Source: Amycolatopsis vastitatis (GTDB lineage: Bacteria > Actinomycetota > Actinomycetes > Mycobacteriales > Pseudonocardiaceae). Taken from it: 64,000 bases of DNA. The stretch is from positions 186,001 to 250,000 of the forward strand of contig NZ_NMUL01000031.1 of NCBI RefSeq assembly GCF_002234595.1, read 5' to 3'. The position numbers were made by a program, and so were the translations under genes. Of the stretch, positions 59,716 to 64,000 are shown piece after piece. Below the pieces are notes generated by a model. That model was given only the letters and a program-made list of their open reading frames with translations, did no database searches and was not told the DNA's origin. The stretch's first letter is position 1, and each line of letters opens with the position of its first letter.

Positions 59716-61008
59716 GTGACGCACTGGCGCGCCGACGAGTGGGCGGAAGCGGTCCGGGCCGGCATCCGGGCCCGGGGGCTGTCCCTGGACGAGGCCGCGC
59801 GCCGCATCGGCGTCCCGACGTCGACGCTGCGCAGCTGGATCGAGCACCGGCACGCGCCGAAGGTGACCGTCTTCGACCACTGGGCGCAGCTCGCCGAGGT
59901 GACCGGGCTCGGCGAAGCCGAGCTGCTGCGCGTCGCCGGGGTACTGCCCGACGCGCTGGCGTCGCCGGTGCACGCCGCCCAGGCGGCGAAGGCGCTGCGG
60001 GAGGGCATCGACCAGGCCGGGCAGTTCCTGCGGCAGGCGACGGCGCTGGTCTACTCCTCGCCCGGCACGCAGGTGGCCAACGCCATCGCGGCGTCGCCGA
60101 TCGACTGGGAGATGCGGATCCGCTCGGCCACCCGCGGCGACGAGGTCCGCGTCACCTACCACCACTACGTCGGGGTCGTGCCGCCGCGCGGCTTCCCGCA
60201 CACCGACGCCGAAGCGCGCCGGATCGTCGAGCACGAGATCCTCGGCGAACTGTGGCGGCCGCTGGGGCTGTACTGGCGGGTCGCCGAGGTGCACGACTGG
60301 CACGAGCCGCCCCGGCTGGTCATCCAGGTACCCGAGCAGGAGGCGACGCGCCCGCCCGCGCCGTCGCCGGTCGTGACGGCGCCGCCGGTGGTGGTGCTGT
60401 CGCCGATCTGGGGTTACGGCGAGCTGCTGGCGTCGCTGGTCGCCGACGGTCTCGGCTTCGGCAACGTCGACTTCCGCTACTTCGGCCTCCCCGACGCGAT
60501 GGCCGACCGGGTCCGGATCACCGCGCGCGAGCTGGCCGAGCCGGCCCCGCGGCTGGTGCACTCGGTGCCGCCGATCATGCTGCTGCACGGCCTGGCCGTG
60601 CCGGACCTGACCGGACGGCTCCCGGTCGTCGTCCGCTACGGGCCCCGCATGCGCGCCCGCGCGGCGCGCATCTACCGCGAGGCGCTGCTCGAAGCCGGGT
60701 TCGCGGACCCGCTGGCGGGCGCCCGCGCGATCGAGGAGGCGGTCTCGGTGCCGCCGGGCTGTTCCTACTTCGAGGTGACGCTGGCCGACGAGGACGTCTT
60801 CGACGGCGACCGTCCCTCGCTGGACCGGCTCAACGACTCGGTGGCGTGGCACGCCGAGCAGATCGTCGAGCAGGTCCTGCTGGGCGCCGGGCACCCGCCG
60901 GTCCCGCTCGGCGGCCCGCTGAAACGCCTGGTCCTGCCCTCGGGCCGGGTCCGCCGTCCCCCGGTCCTGGCCGGGAAGGTGGTGCGCCGGCTCGCCGGTG
61001 AGCCCTGA
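59716..61008 (+). CDS. Helix-turn-helix protein with uncharacterised C-terminal domains
   Basis: 430 residues. N-terminal XRE-type HTH: AVRAGIRARGLSLDEAARRI and GVPTSTLRSWIEHR (about 12-50). The middle (about 80-210) and the C-terminal region (about 225-385; VVVLSPIWGYGELLASLVAD, PPIMLLHGLAVPDLTGRLPV) do not match a family I know; the second resembles an alpha/beta fold. Leaderless GTG start inferred. Its natural targets may be itself and the small membrane protein. Ends just before a palindromic repeat. Confidence 0.75.
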   Translation: MTHWRADEWAEAVRAGIRARGLSLDEAARRIGVPTSTLRSWIEHRHAPKVTVFDHWAQLAEVTGLGEAELLRVAGVLPDALASPVHAAQAAKALREGIDQAGQFLRQATALVYSSPGTQVANAIAASPIDWEMRIRSATRGDEVRVTYHHYVGVVPPRGFPHTDAEARRIVEHEILGELWRPLGLYWRVAEVHDWHEPPRLVIQVPEQEATRPPAPSPVVTAPPVVVLSPIWGYGELLASLVADGLGFGNVDFRYFGLPDAMADRVRITARELAEPAPRLVHSVPPIMLLHGLAVPDLTGRLPVVVRYGPRMRARAARIYREALLEAGFADPLAGARAIEEAVSVPPGCSYFEVTLADEDVFDGDRPSLDRLNDSVAWHAEQIVEQVLLGAGHPPVPLGGPLKRLVLPSGRVRRPPVLAGKVVRRLAGEP

Positions 61009-61010
61009 CC

Positions 61011-61101
61011 CAAGCGCCCCAATGTGGCGTTCGGTGCGTCCAACGCACCCAATGCGGCGTTCGGTGCGTTGGACGCAACCAACGCCACATTGGGGCGCTT
61101 G
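61011..61101. repeat. Palindromic repeat (CCCCAATGTGGCG family)
   Basis: Perfect 21-bp arms (61011-61031, 61081-61101) enclose two smaller hairpins (GGTGCGT/ACGCACC and GGTGCGTT/GACGCAACC). It starts 2 bases after the HTH gene stop and could act as terminator before the riboswitch. Same family as the in-gene copy at 6188-6270. Confidence 0.85.
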
Positions 61102-61208
61102 TCGAGGCCGGGTCGAGAACCACTGTGGCGTTGCCCGGGTGAAGTAGACGGGCCTCGGAGACGGCGGGTACCGTTACCGCCACAACTGCAGATCGGGCCG
61201 TCGAGCCG

Positions 61209-61390
61209 AGGCGGGAGAGCCCTCACGAACGTGGTGGGGCACCGAAGGAGCAAACTCCCCGGAATCTCTCAGGTACCCGCTACCGCTTCAGGCGAGGCCA
61301 CTCTGGAAAGCAGGCGCACCCGCGTCTCACCCAAGGTGAAAGCCGTGTCGCACACGGTGAAACTCTCAGGTGCCATGACAGAGGGGGAGT
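61209..61390 (+). promoter_or_regulatory. Tandem glycine riboswitch
   Basis: Aptamer 1 (about 61209-61275) holds GCGGGAGAGC, CACCGAAGGAGCAAACTCC and AATCTCTCAGGTACC; aptamer 2 (about 61289-61390) holds GGCCACTCTGGAAAGC, CACCCAAGGTGAAA and AACTCTCAGGTGCC. These are the diagnostic cores of the two-aptamer glycine riboswitch, which raises glycine-cleavage gene expression when glycine is abundant. The first aptamer follows the repeat at 61011 by 110 bases. Confidence 0.95.
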
Positions 61391-61429
61391 TCCCAGCGCA
61401 CCGTTGTGTGCCCGGCCCGAGGAGCTCCC
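61385..61429 (+). promoter_or_regulatory. Expression platform: SD-sequestering hairpin of gcvP
   Basis: 61385-61393 (GGGAGTTCC) can pair over all nine positions, with one G-U pair, with 61421-61429 (GGAGCTCCC), which covers most of the Shine-Dalgarno GAGGAG (61419-61424). The left strand overlaps the 3' end of aptamer 2, so ligand binding could free the ribosome binding site. Confidence 0.55.
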
Positions 61430-61430
61430 G

Positions 61431-64000
61431 ATCACCTCTACGCAGTTCGACGCCCGCCACATCGGCCCGTCCGAGGCCGAGCGCGCGAAGATGCTCGCCG
61501 AGTGCGGTTACGGCAGCCTGGACGCCCTCGTCGGCGCCGCCGTCCCGACCGCCATCCGCACCACCCGTGACCTGCGGCTCCCGCCGGCCGCGTCCGAAGA
61601 GGACGCCACCGCGGAGCTGCGTGCCCTCGCCGCGCGCAACCGGCCGATGACGCAGATGATCGGCCTCGGCTACTCCGACACCGTGACGCCCGGTGTCATC
61701 CGGCGCAACGTCCTCGAGAACCCCGCCTGGTACACGGCGTACACGCCCTACCAGCCGGAGATCTCGCAGGGACGGCTCGAAGCGCTCCTCAACTTCCAGA
61801 CCATGGTCGCCGACCTGACCGGCCTGGCCACCGCGAACGCCTCCCTGCTGGATGAGTCGACCGCCGTCGCCGAAGCCGTCACGCTGATGCGCCGCGCGTC
61901 CAAGGCCAAGTCCAACAAGGTCGTGCTCGACGCCGAGTGCCTGCCGCAGACCATCGCCGTCGTGCGCACCCGTGTCGAGGCCCTCGGCATCGAGGTCGAG
62001 GTCCGCGACCTGCTGACCGGCCTGCCGGACGAGTTCTTCGGCGTCGTCGTCCAGTACCCCGGCGCGTCCGGTGTGCTGCGCGGCCGCGGCTTCTACCAGG
62101 CGATTTCGGAGTCGGCGAAGGCCGCGGGCGCGCTGTACACCGTCGCCGCCGACCTCCTCGCGCTGACGCTGGTCACCTCGCCCGGCGAGTTCGGCGCCGA
62201 CGTCGCCGCGGGCTCGACGCAGCGCTTCGGCGTCCCGCTCGGCTACGGCGGCCCGCACGCCGGGTACATGGCGGTCCGCGCCGGGCTCGAGCGCTCGCTG
62301 CCCGGGCGTCTCGTCGGCGTCTCGGTCGACGCCGACGGCAACTCCGCCTACCGCCTCGCGCTGCAGACGCGTGAGCAGCACATCCGCCGCGAGAAGGCGA
62401 CGTCCAACATCTGCACGGCGCAGGTCCTCCCGGCCGTGCTCGCCGCGATGTACGCGGTCTACCACGGTCCCGACGGCCTGAAGAAGATCGCCCAGCGCGT
62501 CCACGGCCTGGCCGCGGGCTTCGCCGACGCGCTGCGCACGACCGGCGTCGAGGTCGTCCACGAGTCCTTCTTCGACACCGTCGTCGCGCACGTGCCCGGC
62601 CAGGCCGCCGAGGTCCACGCGGCCGCCCGCGAAGCCGGGATCAACCTCGGCCACGTCGACGCCGACCACGTGCGCGTCGCCTTCGACGAGGTCAGCACCC
62701 CGGCGATCACCGCGAAGGTCCTGCGCGCGTTCGGCGTCGAAAGTGACCTGCAGGACGGCGTCGCGCTGCCGAACGGCCTGGCCCGCGAGAGCGGCTTCAT
62801 GGGCCACGAGGTCTTCGGCACCCACCGCTCCGAGACGGCGATGCTGCGCTACCTGCGCCGCCTGGCCGACCAGGACTACGCGCTCGACCGCGGCATGATC
62901 CCGCTCGGCTCCTGCACGATGAAGCTCAACGCCACCACGGAGATGGAGCCGATCAGCTGGCGCGAGTTCGCCGGCATCCACCCGTTCGCGCCGGCCGAGG
63001 ACGCCGAGGGCTACCATGTCCTCGTCGCCCAGCTCGCGGAGTGGCTGGCCGAGGTCACCGGCTACGACAAGGTGTCACTGCAGCCGAATGCAGGCAGCCA
63101 GGGCGAACTGGCCGGGCTGCTCGCGATCCGCGCCTACCACCGCGCCAACGGTGACGAAGCTCGCGACGTCTGCCTGATCCCGTCGTCCGCGCACGGCACC
63201 AACGCCGCGTCCGCGGTGCTCGCCGGGATGCGCGTGGTCGTGGTCAAGTGCACCGACGAGGGCAACGTCGACCTCGACGACCTGCGGTCCAAAGTGGACG
63301 CCCACCGCGACACCCTGGCCGCGATCATGGTGACGTACCCGTCCACGCACGGTGTGTACGAGCACGACATCGACGAGCTGGCCAAGATCGTCCACGACGG
63401 CGGCGGCCAGGTGTACGTCGACGGCGCGAACCTCAACGCCCTGCTCGGCCTGGCCAAGCCGGGCGAGTTCGGCGGCGACGTCTCGCACCTGAACCTGCAC
63501 AAGACGTTCTGCATCCCGCACGGCGGCGGCGGCCCCGGCGTCGGCCCGGTCGCGGTGCGCGCGCACCTCGCGCCGTACCTGCCGAACCACCCGCTGCTCG
63601 ACGCCGCCGGCCCGGAGACCGGCGTCGGCCCGATCAGCGGCGCGCCCTACGGCTCGGCGTCGATCCTGCCCATCTCCTGGGCGTACGTCCGGATGATGGG
63701 CGCGCCCGGCCTGACCGCGGCCACCAAGGTCGCCGTGCTGGCCGCGAACTACGTCGCCTCACGGCTGGCGCCGCACTACCCGGTGCTCTACACGGGCCAG
63801 GACGGCCTGGTCGCCCACGAGTGCATCCTCGACCTGCGGCAGATCACCAAGGAGACCGGCGTGACGGTCGACGACGTCGCCAAGCGGCTCATCGACTACG
63901 GCTTCCACGCGCCGACGATGTCGTTCCCGGTCGCGGGCACCCTGATGGTCGAGCCGACCGAGTCCGAGGACCTGGGCGAGATCGACCGCTTCATCGCCGC
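61431..64000 (+). CDS. gcvP: Glycine dehydrogenase (decarboxylating), P protein; 3' end outside window
   Basis: 856 of about 950 codons are seen. Starts TSTQFDARHIGPSEAERAKM, typical of GcvP. The N-terminal half reads ENPAWYTAYTPYQPEISQGR and the C-terminal half has the PLP lysine in LNLHKTFCIPHGGGGPG (Lys691). It releases CO2 from glycine and passes the aminomethyl group to GcvH. No ATG, GTG or TTG is suitably placed: the GAGGAG site is 6 bases before an ATC codon at 61431, which I take as start; an in-frame TTG at 61404 lacks a good site. Controlled by the glycine riboswitch. Confidence 0.93.
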   Translation, partial: MTSTQFDARHIGPSEAERAKMLAECGYGSLDALVGAAVPTAIRTTRDLRLPPAASEEDATAELRALAARNRPMTQMIGLGYSDTVTPGVIRRNVLENPAWYTAYTPYQPEISQGRLEALLNFQTMVADLTGLATANASLLDESTAVAEAVTLMRRASKAKSNKVVLDAECLPQTIAVVRTRVEALGIEVEVRDLLTGLPDEFFGVVVQYPGASGVLRGRGFYQAISESAKAAGALYTVAADLLALTLVTSPGEFGADVAAGSTQRFGVPLGYGGPHAGYMAVRAGLERSLPGRLVGVSVDADGNSAYRLALQTREQHIRREKATSNICTAQVLPAVLAAMYAVYHGPDGLKKIAQRVHGLAAGFADALRTTGVEVVHESFFDTVVAHVPGQAAEVHAAAREAGINLGHVDADHVRVAFDEVSTPAITAKVLRAFGVESDLQDGVALPNGLARESGFMGHEVFGTHRSETAMLRYLRRLADQDYALDRGMIPLGSCTMKLNATTEMEPISWREFAGIHPFAPAEDAEGYHVLVAQLAEWLAEVTGYDKVSLQPNAGSQGELAGLLAIRAYHRANGDEARDVCLIPSSAHGTNAASAVLAGMRVVVVKCTDEGNVDLDDLRSKVDAHRDTLAAIMVTYPSTHGVYEHDIDELAKIVHDGGGQVYVDGANLNALLGLAKPGEFGGDVSHLNLHKTFCIPHGGGGPGVGPVAVRAHLAPYLPNHPLLDAAGPETGVGPISGAPYGSASILPISWAYVRMMGAPGLTAATKVAVLAANYVASRLAPHYPVLYTGQDGLVAHECILDLRQITKETGVTVDDVAKRLIDYGFHAPTMSFPVAGTLMVEPTESEDLGEIDRFIA

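Overview
The window is a GC-rich actinobacterial chromosome segment. High third-position GC, many GTG starts, chains of 4-base GTGA/ATGA gene overlaps, a complete Mce/YrbE lipid-import operon, several apparently leaderless genes and the core order DAK2-recG ... pyc ... rsmD-coaD ... (Rv2927c-like)-DUF177-rpmF-rnc ... mutM point to a mycolata relative. A Pseudonocardiaceae member such as Amycolatopsis is my best guess; the genus is an inference. No rRNA, tRNA, CRISPR, prophage or insertion sequence was seen.

Layout. 1-2553: housekeeping DAK2-domain gene (5' end missing) and recG. 2574-8117: accessory block with an acetyltransferase, a TetR regulator divergent from an erythromycin-esterase-like enzyme, a membrane-anchored caspase-like protein and an exported subtilase with an altered oxyanion position. 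8252-11629: pyruvate carboxylase. 11714-39979: a 28-kb accessory stretch between pyc and rsmD, with an arginase-family protein, an autoregulated GntR/membrane pair, a PucR regulator, a cluster of exported proteins plus an RCC1-type propeller (15166-20580), the mce operon read leftward (20661-30244), a luciferase-like oxidoreductase and FAD monooxygenase divergent from an HTH/Clp-N pair, a 1263-residue HTH-STAND-WD40 protein, and a HelD/HelR-type RNA polymerase helicase. 40104-48461: the core resumes (rsmD, coaD, DUF177, rpmF, rnc, mutM), interrupted by a tandem RNase Sa-like gene with an ECF-type sigma pair and by a PL6-type lyase. 48520-54409: EspR-like regulator, ImmA-type peptidase and MAB_1171c-type membrane protein; SMP-30 lactonase; PadR/HAAS pair; alpha/beta hydrolase. 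54530-64000: stress protein, a glnA4-type four-gene operon, an HTH protein, and a glycine-riboswitch-controlled gcvP that runs off the end.

How parts fit. The eight-gene mce operon plus two Mce-associated proteins would form a lipid-import machine; its ATPase is not in the window. The glnA4-amidase-ALDH-SDR set fits a gamma-glutamylated ethanolamine route ending in glycine and glutamate, and the next metabolic gene is glycine decarboxylase under a glycine riboswitch.

The most unusual DNA-level feature is a set of palindromic repeat families. One is intergenic at 61011-61101 and also sits in frame inside the caspase-like gene at 6188-6270. Several regulators have clear inverted-repeat operators next to them. 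The best protein-level novelties are the duplicated ribonuclease whose second copy has lost its catalytic Glu, the caspase/altered-subtilase pair, and the exported-protein cluster beside the mce operon.
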